This document shows, piece by piece, positions 50,363 to 59,598 of a stretch of 64,000 bases of DNA; the stretch's first letter is position 1, and each line of letters starts with the position of its first letter. Under the pieces are notes generated by a model. It saw nothing but the letters and a program-made list of their open reading frames with translations, was not told the DNA's origin and did no database searches. The translations under genes and the position numbers were made by a program. This stretch comes from Phycisphaeraceae bacterium. GTDB lineage: Bacteria; Planctomycetota; Phycisphaerae; Phycisphaerales; UBA1924. The stretch covers positions 1,490,001 through 1,554,000 of the forward strand of contig JAHBXF010000002.1 in the NCBI GenBank assembly GCA_019636615.1, written 5' to 3'.

Positions 50363-51541
50363 TCAGTAGGCGTACGGCGACGGCAACTGCTCATCCAGCA
50401 CCGACGGCGGGCTCTTCACGAGTGGGTCGTACCGATCGGCCTGATCCATCGCCCATTTGATCCACTGATCCATCTCACTGCCGGGGTCGATCCTTCCATG
50501 CTTCTTGAGGCCGAGGCCGCGGACGGTCTCCACATAGGCCCGAATCTCCTGGGCTTTGTGCCATGACGCGACCTCGCGATCGAGCCGAGCCAGGCGTTCC
50601 TTCTCCTTCTCCTGGGCGATGAACAGCTCCTTGCGGCGGCGCTCGCGGTCTTTCTGCTCACGGTCGCGCCGCTCGTGGTCAAGGCGTTCGGCACGGACGG
50701 CAACAGCCACCTTGACGACGCCTGCCAGGAATGAGTTCAAACCCTTCTCCAGCGGACGCTTGGCGCTGTCCGACCACCGCCGGCGCATGCCATTCCACAG
50801 GTTGGCGTTCACATGCAGAGCCAGCGTGCCCGATGGCGAGTGGTCATACTCCTGCCGCGGCTTCCAGTGGTACTTCTCGAAGTCCTTCTTCTGCTGAGGC
50901 GTCATCGGTCTGGGCGCTTTGTCCAGGTCCTCGCAGAGGAAGAACGTGATGGGCTCATCGGCGACGACAACCTTCAGTTCGCGCCGGTCTTCGTTCCCGA
51001 TCGTGACGACGTAGCCACGGGCAGCGAATGCCTTGAACAGCGAGTCCATGATGCGCATGGCGCGGTCGAGTTGCTGCGGTGAAACGGTGACAGGCAAGCA
51101 CGTGGGATCGGCAACATGCACGAGGCCGTCCGCGCCCGGCTTCGCCTTGCCGAGGAGTTTCAGGGAGCGGGCTACCGCCGGATGCGGATCCGTGAGCACG
51201 TCGGGGACAGTCACCTCATTGGCTTCGAGTTCCTCCGCGTCGATGATCCCCGTCGCCTTTTCGAGCTGCTCGGGGTCGGGTGCGACCTTCCGGTAGGTGT
51301 TGATCGTCACCTCGAGCTTGGTATCCGCTGGCGGCGGTGGCAACGGGATCTGTTCGACCGGCTTGCCGTGCTGCTTCTTGGCCCAATAGCCCAGGCCCGG
51401 GATCGGAACCTCGAGGCGCCGGCACATCTTGGCCAGCCCCACGTCGGAGATGCCGTACTCCTTGGCGACCACCGACACGGGCTGCGCCCAGACCTTCTCG
51501 TACAGTTCATCACGGGATAGCTTGATGTTGGAAAAGGACAT
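50363..51541 (-). CDS. HTH-domain hypothetical protein of the island
   Basis: A 392-residue protein starting 'MSFSNIKLSRDELYEKVWAQPVSVVAKEYGISDVGLAKMCRRLEVPIPGLGYWAKK', a helix-turn-helix opening I know from many uncharacterised proteins in mobile regions. The middle has 'IGNEDRRELKVVVADEPITFFLCEDL', and the C-terminal part is a long Lys/Glu/Arg coiled coil (about 280-340). No enzymatic motif. ATG 51541 precedes that family start. It is convergent with the transposase and divergent from the Fic gene, so it could share the operator region. Confidence 0.65.
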   Translation of the reverse strand: MSFSNIKLSRDELYEKVWAQPVSVVAKEYGISDVGLAKMCRRLEVPIPGLGYWAKKQHGKPVEQIPLPPPPADTKLEVTINTYRKVAPDPEQLEKATGIIDAEELEANEVTVPDVLTDPHPAVARSLKLLGKAKPGADGLVHVADPTCLPVTVSPQQLDRAMRIMDSLFKAFAARGYVVTIGNEDRRELKVVVADEPITFFLCEDLDKAPRPMTPQQKKDFEKYHWKPRQEYDHSPSGTLALHVNANLWNGMRRRWSDSAKRPLEKGLNSFLAGVVKVAVAVRAERLDHERRDREQKDRERRRKELFIAQEKEKERLARLDREVASWHKAQEIRAYVETVRGLGLKKHGRIDPGSEMDQWIKWAMDQADRYDPLVKSPPSVLDEQLPSPYAY

Positions 51542-51656
51542 GTCCAGATCCTCGGCAGGGGGCGATGGCCGCGGGAACCGATCCAAACGGCCTCGGGGAA
51601 TGGTTTGCGTCCCAGAATCCCAGCGTTCGGCCGCCGCCAGGGCTTTCTGGTCTCGC

Positions 51657-51711
51657 ACTAGTCAAGCGGACTTGACTAGTGGACGATACTAGTCAAGACT
51701 TCTTGACTAGC
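51657..51711. promoter_or_regulatory. Two tandem palindromic operators upstream of the Fic gene
   Basis: Palindrome 1: ACTAGTCAAG (51657-51666), spacer CGGA, CTTGACTAGT (51671-51680). Palindrome 2: ACTAGTCAAG (51688-51697), spacer ACTT, CTTGACTAG (51702-51710) and one mismatch. Centres are 31 bp apart. They lie 33-87 bp upstream of the Fic start in the divergent gap. Confidence 0.75.
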
Positions 51712-51743
51712 GGATCCCGCTAGGAAAGGAAAGTTGCCTAGCC

Positions 51744-52904
51744 ATGCCACGCACGACAGGGACATACCGGGTTTCCAGGGTTGGGGGGGCCGCAGGGGAG
51801 GACGTCCGGGCATTCGTGCCTGCGCCGCTGCCGCCGGCCGATCCGCCGCTGGTGCTCGATGACCGGCTGTCCGCCCTGCACGCCGAGGCGCTGACAGCCG
51901 TCGGCAAGCTCGGCGTCGCCGGCGCGATGGTGCCCAGCGCCCAGTGGTTCCTGTACGGATTTGTCCGCAAGGAGGCGGTCGTCTCGTCGGAGATCGAGGG
52001 CACGCAGGCGACCCTTCAGGACGTGGTGACGTTCGAGGCGACCAAGCAGGCCGAGCGCCCGGACGACGTTCGCGACGTCTGCAACTACGTCGACGCGCTG
52101 ACCTTCGCCCGAAAGGAGATCGCCAGCGCCAAGGGGCTGCCGCTGAGCACACGGTTGCTGTGCGAAGCCCACAAACGCCTGATGCGCGGTGTGCGCGGGG
52201 CGGACAAGATGCCCGGCGAGGTGCGCCGCTCGCAGAACTGGATCGGCGGCACGCGCCCAGGGAATGCGCGGTTCGTTCCGCCACCGCCCGAGGTCGTGCC
52301 CGAGCTCATGGCCCAGCTCGAGAAGTGGCTTCATTCGGCTGATGCGCTCCCGCCGCTAGTTAAGGCCGGGCTGGCACATGTGCAGTTCGAGACGATCCAC
52401 CCGTTTCTGGATGGCAACGGCCGCATCGGCCGTCTGCTCATCACACTGCTTCTCGAGCACTGGGGCCTCCTCAAGAGTCCCATGCTGTACCTCAGCCTCG
52501 CGCTCAAGCGGCGTCAGCAGCAGTACTACGCACATCTGACGGCAGTGCGCGACGGCGGCGATTGGGAGGGCTGGACGGCGTTCTACCTCGAGTGCGTCCG
52601 CGAGGCCGCCGACGATGGCGTCCGTGCGGCCGAGAGGCTCTTCGCGCTGCTCGGCAAGGACCGGGCCCGCTTGATCGCGCATGACAGCGTTACCGTGCCG
52701 GCGGTTCGGCTCTTGGACCTACTTCCATCAAACCCGGTTGTGACCCTGCCCCTGGCAATCGAGTTGCTGGGCGTCAGCAAACCCACGGTAATCAAGGCTA
52801 TCGAAGCCCTTGAGGAGACGGGAATCCTGAAGGAGACCTCCGGCAAGCGTCGCGACCGTGTCTACGCCTACCAGAAGTACCTCGACGTGCTCACCGGCGA
52901 GTGA
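51744..52904 (+). CDS. Fic-family AMP-transferase with C-terminal winged helix
   Basis: A 386-residue protein. The catalytic Fic motif is 'HPFLDGNGRIGR' (residues 219-230), which transfers AMP (or another nucleotide moiety) to target proteins. The inhibitory helix motif is 'SSEIEG' (81-86) on the N-terminal side, so this is a class II, self-restrained Fic protein; its Glu would be E85. The C-terminal about 80 residues form a winged helix ('LPLAIELLGVSKPTVIKAIEALEETGILKE'), as in proteins that autoregulate. The palindromes upstream are good candidates for its operator. A ribosome site AGGAAAGGA is present. It is intact. Confidence 0.9.
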   Translation: MPRTTGTYRVSRVGGAAGEDVRAFVPAPLPPADPPLVLDDRLSALHAEALTAVGKLGVAGAMVPSAQWFLYGFVRKEAVVSSEIEGTQATLQDVVTFEATKQAERPDDVRDVCNYVDALTFARKEIASAKGLPLSTRLLCEAHKRLMRGVRGADKMPGEVRRSQNWIGGTRPGNARFVPPPPEVVPELMAQLEKWLHSADALPPLVKAGLAHVQFETIHPFLDGNGRIGRLLITLLLEHWGLLKSPMLYLSLALKRRQQQYYAHLTAVRDGGDWEGWTAFYLECVREAADDGVRAAERLFALLGKDRARLIAHDSVTVPAVRLLDLLPSNPVVTLPLAIELLGVSKPTVIKAIEALEETGILKETSGKRRDRVYAYQKYLDVLTGE

Positions 52905-52965
52905 GTCGGCTCCCACGTAGCCGGTGCTCGAACATCGCACTCCGCGACGCCGCGGGCAGGTCGGT

Positions 52966-54033
52966 TCAGGATCGTTTGCCCGGTGCTCCGCGGCCGAAAT
53001 GGGCGGTGAGCTGCATCCCTTGAAGAGCAGATGTCAAAGGACCCCCGTGCGATCGTAAAACGGACTCGATCTGCTCTGCTGGCGGAGACCCAAAGGTCCA
53101 ACCCGAGCCGCCGAAGATTCGATCCGCCGCCATTGCACGCACGACATGCTGCGGGCCAGGGGCGGCAAGTGCTGAAAACGTCACGCGGAGGCTTTCGACA
53201 ATCGCCGGCGGGGGCGGGCAACGCTCCCATGTAGCACTGTGCGGCGCGGTGTTCAGCGATACGGGGCCAACCGTCGTCGATCCGATGAACGCCTTGTCCG
53301 TGGTATTCAGAGATCCAGTCAGGGTATAGGCGTTCATCCGGCCCTTGAACCAATCCCACGTGAGGACGATGTGAAGCCGGAGTGCCGGGCACTCGGGCCG
53401 GGCCTTGAGTTCGTAGCGTGCGTGCATGTCCATTGGCCCGCTCGACGCCTCGCCGCTGTGGCGTTCCAGTTCCGAGCGAGAAAGCAGCTCGAGGCAGAGC
53501 CCGGCTAGCACCTCCGGCAACGGCACCTCTCGATCCCCGAGCCGCTCAGATGTACCGAACACGGGACGCCAGCGCAGCTCGGGTGGCGCATCTCGGCCGA
53601 CGGCCTCACTCATCACGTAGTAGACCGGGTGCGCTACATACGCGCTCAGAAGCAACTCGGAGAGCCGCTCTGGAGGAGCGCCATCGAACATCTTGCAGCA
53701 TGCGACACCGTTCGCTCTCGCCTTGACGAGCGCGTTCTCCGTAAACCCATTCCGACCGTACAGCACGCCGGTCGTAGCCCCCGTCGATCGGATCTCGCCG
53801 AGGAACGTCTCCACCTCCCCCACGTCGAGCGGGCGAGCGTGGTCCTTGCAGCTGATGAGCACCGAAATCGGCAAGTGTCCAAACAGGCGGCATGTGACCC
53901 ACACATCAACCTGCCGGAGCGCTTGGGTGTCGCGATCCGGGACGCGATGATCGAACACGACCTGCGCGTCTGGGTCCAGACCTCGATAGAACTCAAAGAC
54001 CGTCTTCTCGAACTGCTCTCCGCGCCGCGCCAT
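52966..54033 (-). CDS. Mrr-like PD-(D/E)XK restriction endonuclease
   Basis: A 355-residue protein. The N-terminal domain has an early Glu in 'GEQFEKTVFEFYRGLD' and then 'RQVDVWVTCRLFGHLPISVLISCKDHARPLDVGEVE': a catalytic Asp (D43) and Lys (K63) as in Mrr-type nucleases, with Ser replacing the usual Glu before the Lys (S-C-K instead of E-C-K). The rest (about 130-355) is an uncharacterised beta-rich domain, perhaps for target recognition or partner binding. It is the last gene of the DISARM-like operon, 72 bp after the STAND gene. ATG 54033 is taken; an in-frame start lies further upstream. Confidence 0.7.
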   Translation of the reverse strand: MARRGEQFEKTVFEFYRGLDPDAQVVFDHRVPDRDTQALRQVDVWVTCRLFGHLPISVLISCKDHARPLDVGEVETFLGEIRSTGATTGVLYGRNGFTENALVKARANGVACCKMFDGAPPERLSELLLSAYVAHPVYYVMSEAVGRDAPPELRWRPVFGTSERLGDREVPLPEVLAGLCLELLSRSELERHSGEASSGPMDMHARYELKARPECPALRLHIVLTWDWFKGRMNAYTLTGSLNTTDKAFIGSTTVGPVSLNTAPHSATWERCPPPPAIVESLRVTFSALAAPGPQHVVRAMAADRIFGGSGWTFGSPPAEQIESVLRSHGGPLTSALQGMQLTAHFGRGAPGKRS

Positions 54034-54105
54034 CGGACGACCGCCTTTCTGATTGATTGCGTGATTATCTGAGCGAGGGCATCGACACGTTCCAAACCAC
54101 AATGC

Positions 54106-57100
54106 TCAACCGATGAGCGATTCCAGGTGCGCATCCGCATCGCCAACCCGGCTGGCCAGAAGAGCGTCCCATCGATCCAAGCCGTCCTTCGCGAGTGACC
54201 GGTCACCGAGTTTGGTCGCCGCGTCATAGAGACGGAGAAGTAGCGAAGACAGCTCGCGTCCCGCCATTCCAAGGCGATTCTGCATGCTTCGAGTCTGGTC
54301 CGCGAGTTCGTTGGCAAATCGGTCCGCCGCAGCAAACACGCTCGATGAGAACGGTACAAGATTCACCGCATCGTGCGACAGCGACCACAAGAGATCCTCT
54401 GAATGCTCGACGAATGCGGCCGACCGGACAAACGAGCCGGCGAGTCGGCCTCCCACATCAGAATGAAGTACGCCCTCAACTCGAAACACTCCTGCAGCAG
54501 CCGCTCGCACTTCTGGTGCCGAATCGTCGAACAGCAGTCTCAACTCCGCCTCAACGCGGGCTGCCTCTGCTCGCTCGTCGCACAATAAATGACCGAGCGT
54601 CGTTGCGACGCCGACTCGCTGAGGGACCGTCCCCTTTCTGCATTCCGCGTACTTGTCTGCACACGTGCCGCACTGTAAATACTCGGCGGTCACCCACCGG
54701 GCACCCTGCTCGGCCACCTTGGGCAAGGCGGATCGCATCATCCGATCGAAGACAGGGTGGAGCGTGCTCGGGTGGCTCCATCGTGCGTACTGCACGAGGT
54801 GGCTCACCCAGTGGCCGGAAAGAACGCGATCGTCCTCATGACCGGCGATCATCGTCAGGAGTGTGACGCCATCATCCTTGTTGACGGTGTAGACCCCGAA
54901 CGCTGTGTGTGCGGCCGCGATCCGTACCGCCGGATGCGGATCAGCGGCCAGTTGCCGTGCGATCGGAGCAACTCGGGCCGTTCGCTCGCTGTCGTTCCAT
55001 GCCAATGCAGCAAGAGCAGAGGCTGCCGACCCGCGAACACAGTTCAGGCTGGTCGACTCGATGTCCGGTCGCTTCGTCTCCCCATCGATTGAGTGAACCG
55101 TGAACTCATCCATCTTCGGCTCTTCATGTGCTGCGGCGATCTCCAGCAGTTTCCACGCAGCCTCCCCCCATCGGATGTGCGGGTGGTTCTCGATTGCGCG
55201 GCACGCTGACGTGATCGCGCTGCGATCCTCCGTCGCGGTTGTCCTGATCAGCAGTGCATCCAGTTCAGTCGGATCGCAGGTCGCAATGTCGGTGGCGCGG
55301 TCGGCGAGAGCATCGCAAAGCCGTGAGAAGTAGACTGCCGGAGCCTCGGGCGGGAACCGCAGCGCCAGCTGTACAAATCGTCGCGGCGCGGCCTTCGCGG
55401 CCTGCCCAAGATCATTCGCGAAGTGCTCGGGCGAAGATTCGGCTACCCGCTCCGGGCCGAGCTGCTTCCATTTTCGCGATGTCCACCGGCGAGAGACGAT
55501 GTCCAGCCATTGCCGGTCGGTCAAGCGGTTGATGCGGTCCTGCGGGATCGGGGAGCCGACCCATCCACCCCTCGACTGAACTCCAGGTCGCTCGACGGCG
55601 GGTCCCCCAAACTTTGCATCCCATTCGCGCAGGCGATCACGCACCGCGGGCGACCTGCGGTCCTGAGGGATCGCTCCCAGGAGCACGTGTTGTGCACGGC
55701 CGATCGGGTTCACGTGCGCGTGATATCGTCCGCCTTCTGTAAATCCCCAATGACCCTTGGAGAGGTGGTGTTCCAGCATGTACCGGTAGTGCTCCTTTTC
55801 ACTCTCGGGATACAGCTTGAGAAGATACGACTCGAACAGCCGCAGTGCAGATTCACTGCAGGTTCGCGTGTGGCGTCGGATCACATCGGCCGCCAGTCCG
55901 TACTCGTCCCGCTGATAGGACTCACGGAGCGAGAGACGCTCCGGATTTGCGACTAGCCACGCGAGGGCGGCGTCCGATGCGATGTCCGAAGCACGGGCGA
56001 GCCCGCTGGCCACAGCAATCGTGAGCGAGGATGAGGTCGGGAGATGCTTGGAGTCGAGCACCCGCTGCAGCTTCCCAGGGCCCGCCTCCGCGAGGCCGGC
56101 AACGGCATGGGCGGTAAGCGTGATCAGGATCTCCGTGATGCCGGAGAAGAAGGACGACACGCGGAAATAGCGGGTGTCGAGGTCGTCGAGGCTGGCGGCC
56201 TTTGGTTGCGCACACCCTTTCAACCGCTCAGCGAGTCGCAGGAGTCGAGAGAACGCGGGGTAGCTCTTTGCGGCCTGCGCCGTGACCGCCCTCGCGACTT
56301 CTTTCTCGTATGCGCCTTCGCGGAGGCCTTCGATTCGTTCGTCGCTGCCCGACCTGATAACCGTGAGCCTGCGGCGCAAATGGCCGCGCACGGCGCTCTC
56401 GACAAGCCGCACCGCCCGCTCCGGATCGCTCTGGGCCACCTTATCGAGCATGAAGTCTTGCACACCCCATCGGCCGGCCCTGATCTGACCGTCCCGAAGT
56501 GCTGCCACCGCAGGAGAATCCTCCGAAGGGTCGTGCCACAGGGCCCTCCCGACCAGCTCTGTTCCATCCGCCTCCGCGAGAACCGGCTTGAGAAGCTGGT
56601 CGACTTCGGCGGGCCGCTGCTCCATAACCATCAGGATGGTTCGAAGCCACTGACCTCGTCGCTCGCCCGTCGATTCCCTCAACAGCCGCTCCCATACGCC
56701 GTGCGACTGGAACGCGTCGAACCACGATGGCGATCGCCAGATGATGCGACCGATCACATGGTCGGCCCAGTGGTCATCAATCGCCAGGGCCGCTACTAGC
56801 GCAACGTCATCGGACGTGATCGGTTCTGCCTCGCGGAGCACGCCGCACACAAGCTGCTTGAGGTGAAAACGCACGTCTGGGTCGCGTAGAACCGCTCCCG
56901 CGACTTGGGTCGCCGTCGTGGGATCCTCATCGCGGAGCGTAAAAAGAAGCTGCCGAAGCTGGTCGCGGCGCTCCAAGGACTGGTCGAGCTTGATCCATCG
57001 CACAATGTCCTGCGGAGAATACCCCGAAGCCGTCAGCGCGGTCTTGGCCACAAGGTGATCAAAGTAACTCTGGTGGGGAAAGCTGACGGTGCCCCCGCTG

Positions 57101-58755
57101 CGCACGAGCAGCCCGACTGCGCAGCAAGCTCGTAGCGCCGCACTATGCCCATCGAAGACGCTCGCAGGCGCGGCAAGCCTGCCCGTGCGTTCCATAGTCT
57201 CCCTCGCGGTCACAAGCACCTGGTGAACGTCACCGTCGGGCACAAGATGGGTTCTCACGGCCTCTGCGCGTAGCGCGTCGAACAGCGCCGCGAGGAGCTG
57301 CGTCTGTGTTGCGAAGTCGCGGCGTGTCGATCCGCGGGCCGCGAGGCGGTGCCAGGCGTCCAGTGTGTTCGGGTGCACCAGCAGCTTCTGAAGTCTTGGC
57401 GGTAGCGATCCGTACTCCACGCCAACAGCCCGCAGAATGGGCTCGATGTCCGCAGGCTTGAGATCACTGACGTCAATCGACACCACACTGCCGGGAGAGG
57501 TCTTTTCGATGGACTCCTTCCACTGGCGGATGTTTGCATCGTTCTCAAGGTCGAACGTCCTGCACGCGACCACCAGGACCATGTCCGGGTCATGCATAGC
57601 TGCACGGAGCATCTGGGCGCACGTCCGCCAGGTCGCGGCCGCACCGCTCGTGGTCAGTCGAAGCGCGTCGAGTTGGTCGACCAGCAGAACGGTACGGCCC
57701 TGGCCAGCAGACGCCCGCAGCGCCGCCGAAGGCGTAGCGTGCAGGCCGAGCGCTTCGCCGTACTGATGCACGCTGCCCTCTGGCGGTCGTGTGCTGAGCG
57801 AAAGTGGCAGGAGTGGGATACCACGCTCGACGATCCCATCGGCCACCCCCAACAGGACCCCGCTCTTGCCAACCCCTGGTTTGCCGTGAACCAGAATAAC
57901 GCGGGGCGCATCGACACCAGCGATGTGCTCAAGAATCTTGCCGACCTCGGGGCGGCTCATCCATGTCCCCGCGACCAGACGGTCGCGCAGGGAGCTCCGA
58001 AACTCCTCCCTCAGTTCGAGCAACGCTGACGGCAGTGACGGGTCTCTGGCAAGATCCCGGGGACGAAGTCCGCGCGTCGTCAGGTGATCGAGCAGCTCCT
58101 GAGCACTCACGTCCTTCCCGAGGTGGCCCTCAAGGAAGAGACACAGTATCGCGACGACATCCTCCGGGGTCCCGGTCAAGGTGAACTGAACCGCATTGAG
58201 CAGACGCTCAGCACCTTCCTCGCCGCGATCAAGCTGCACACATCGCATCGCTCGGAGTCGAGCGATCGCGGTCGCTTCATCGCCCGCGTTGCCGACGGCA
58301 AGACCCCAGCGCCGGAGGAGTTCGTCGAAGCAGGCTCTCCGTTCATTCTGAGCATTGACCCGAAGCGTGATGAACTCGGCAGGCGGATCCGAACTACGCA
58401 TCAGCTGATCACAGATGTCCTTGATGTGTGGCACGGGGTCCGATGACACGAAGGTAAAGCGGTCCGTCGAGGACGCAGTAGTCACGCGGGCAGCCGCCGA
58501 GAGCACTCCTTCGCGGTCAAGTGCGGCCACGCTCCACTCGGCGTCGGACCCTTTCTGCCGTTTCAGTTGGATGTGTTCGATTGCACCGCCGACGTGCTCA
58601 ACCTCGATATCTGCACCGCCTTCGTCGCCGGACGCAGGTTCCCACCGCAGGCGTGTGAGCCTCCCCCCAATCACCCGAAGCAACAGCTCTACGGCGTATC
58701 GCCGCTCGTAGATCGTTCCGAGTTTGGAGGCGATGCCGCCCGGTTCAGCCGCCAT
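54106..58755 (-). CDS. Large STAND-type NTPase with N-terminal nuclease-like domain
   Basis: A 1549-residue protein. The N-terminal about 110 residues look like a Cap4/Mrr-type PD-(D/E)XK nuclease: D49 in 'EGGADIEVEHV' and 'IEHIQLKRQKG' with Q63-x-K65. The STAND NTPase has Walker A 'GKPGVGKS' (291-298) and Walker B 'TVLLVDQLDAL' (D360). The remaining about 1000 residues are helical repeats (HEAT/TPR-like, rich in Trp/Leu/Arg) suited to sensing. This is the layout of Avs-type immune NTPases, which detect phage proteins and then activate a nuclease. It is 42 bp downstream of drmC. No frameshift. Assignment to a known Avs class is not possible from inspection. Confidence 0.75.
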   Translation of the reverse strand: MAAEPGGIASKLGTIYERRYAVELLLRVIGGRLTRLRWEPASGDEGGADIEVEHVGGAIEHIQLKRQKGSDAEWSVAALDREGVLSAAARVTTASSTDRFTFVSSDPVPHIKDICDQLMRSSDPPAEFITLRVNAQNERRACFDELLRRWGLAVGNAGDEATAIARLRAMRCVQLDRGEEGAERLLNAVQFTLTGTPEDVVAILCLFLEGHLGKDVSAQELLDHLTTRGLRPRDLARDPSLPSALLELREEFRSSLRDRLVAGTWMSRPEVGKILEHIAGVDAPRVILVHGKPGVGKSGVLLGVADGIVERGIPLLPLSLSTRPPEGSVHQYGEALGLHATPSAALRASAGQGRTVLLVDQLDALRLTTSGAAATWRTCAQMLRAAMHDPDMVLVVACRTFDLENDANIRQWKESIEKTSPGSVVSIDVSDLKPADIEPILRAVGVEYGSLPPRLQKLLVHPNTLDAWHRLAARGSTRRDFATQTQLLAALFDALRAEAVRTHLVPDGDVHQVLVTARETMERTGRLAAPASVFDGHSAALRACCAVGLLVRSGGTVSFPHQSYFDHLVAKTALTASGYSPQDIVRWIKLDQSLERRDQLRQLLFTLRDEDPTTATQVAGAVLRDPDVRFHLKQLVCGVLREAEPITSDDVALVAALAIDDHWADHVIGRIIWRSPSWFDAFQSHGVWERLLRESTGERRGQWLRTILMVMEQRPAEVDQLLKPVLAEADGTELVGRALWHDPSEDSPAVAALRDGQIRAGRWGVQDFMLDKVAQSDPERAVRLVESAVRGHLRRRLTVIRSGSDERIEGLREGAYEKEVARAVTAQAAKSYPAFSRLLRLAERLKGCAQPKAASLDDLDTRYFRVSSFFSGITEILITLTAHAVAGLAEAGPGKLQRVLDSKHLPTSSSLTIAVASGLARASDIASDAALAWLVANPERLSLRESYQRDEYGLAADVIRRHTRTCSESALRLFESYLLKLYPESEKEHYRYMLEHHLSKGHWGFTEGGRYHAHVNPIGRAQHVLLGAIPQDRRSPAVRDRLREWDAKFGGPAVERPGVQSRGGWVGSPIPQDRINRLTDRQWLDIVSRRWTSRKWKQLGPERVAESSPEHFANDLGQAAKAAPRRFVQLALRFPPEAPAVYFSRLCDALADRATDIATCDPTELDALLIRTTATEDRSAITSACRAIENHPHIRWGEAAWKLLEIAAAHEEPKMDEFTVHSIDGETKRPDIESTSLNCVRGSAASALAALAWNDSERTARVAPIARQLAADPHPAVRIAAAHTAFGVYTVNKDDGVTLLTMIAGHEDDRVLSGHWVSHLVQYARWSHPSTLHPVFDRMMRSALPKVAEQGARWVTAEYLQCGTCADKYAECRKGTVPQRVGVATTLGHLLCDERAEAARVEAELRLLFDDSAPEVRAAAAGVFRVEGVLHSDVGGRLAGSFVRSAAFVEHSEDLLWSLSHDAVNLVPFSSSVFAAADRFANELADQTRSMQNRLGMAGRELSSLLLRLYDAATKLGDRSLAKDGLDRWDALLASRVGDADAHLESLIG

Positions 58756-58797
58756 GACACGGCCTCCTTATCGAACCAGGTTGGACTCTCGACCGAA

Positions 58798-59598
58798 TCA
58801 TGGGAGCGATTCTCCCTGACGCCACTGGCCGGTTTGGAGCAATCCACGAAAGTGATGTCCAAGCGCCGCCGGCAATGGTCCATCTTCGATCAGGACCCCG
58901 AGTTCGATGTTCAGGTGCATCGCGTACTCAGTCAGATTCGCGCTGGACACGAACGCTATCCGATCATCGGCCGTGGCACACTTGGCGTGAAGGCTGCCGG
59001 TTCTGCCCGCTCCGTCGACTGGTCGCCGGTCCCGTGGCCAAGTCAGGACGGTTGCGCGATCTAGAACCTCGCGTCCCAGTGCCGACGCGGCGTCGAAAGT
59101 CAACTTCCCGTCGGAGGCGTCGGCTGACTCGGCTACCAACCACACTCGCACGCCCCGTTCCAATGCGGCGTGCAGCGCCTGGACTATCGAGCCTACTCGA
59201 TAGGCCGCGAACGTGACGATCCACAGCTCGTTGCGAGCGGTCTGAATCACCTCCAAGAGTCCTTGTTCGGTGCGGCGCAGCGTACGTCCGGTGAGTTGGG
59301 GCCCAGTCCATACCAGGCTCACCTGCTGGGACACGCGCTCGGCCTCGCTGGCTGAAAGGGCCACTTCGAGCAGATCCGCGAGCCGCAATGGATCGCCCGC
59401 CGCCTGCAACCATGCTCGTAGAAGCCGAGCAAGGGTATCACGGCTCGTCGCATCTCCCGCAGACACAGCGATGGCGTCATGTCGCACACGCAGGTCGGCA
59501 GCCTGGAGAGTTCTCAAAGTGCCAATGACCCCGCGAAGCGTCGCTGTTGGCAAGCGACGTGAAGCCTCGACGATGAGCTGGACGATCTCCGGTGTCAT
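58798..59598 (-). CDS. drmC: DISARM protein DrmC, phospholipase D-like
   Basis: A 266-residue protein with one PLD-type HKD half-site: H204-x-K206 in 'SLHAKCATADDRIAFVSSANLTEYA', with D211 and N221 and a following 'NIELGV' Glu. PLD-family enzymes with one motif act as dimers on phosphodiesters; in DISARM, DrmC is accessory. The N-terminal half is helical ('RRLPTATLRGVIGTLRTLQAADL'). It overlaps drmB by 4 bp (ATGA). Confidence 0.85.
   Translation of the reverse strand: MTPEIVQLIVEASRRLPTATLRGVIGTLRTLQAADLRVRHDAIAVSAGDATSRDTLARLLRAWLQAAGDPLRLADLLEVALSASEAERVSQQVSLVWTGPQLTGRTLRRTEQGLLEVIQTARNELWIVTFAAYRVGSIVQALHAALERGVRVWLVAESADASDGKLTFDAASALGREVLDRATVLTWPRDRRPVDGAGRTGSLHAKCATADDRIAFVSSANLTEYAMHLNIELGVLIEDGPLPAALGHHFRGLLQTGQWRQGESLP

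Noticed and set aside
48230..50400. Terminal inverted repeats for the DDE transposase
   Set aside because: I looked on both sides of the gene and found no convincing matching ends.
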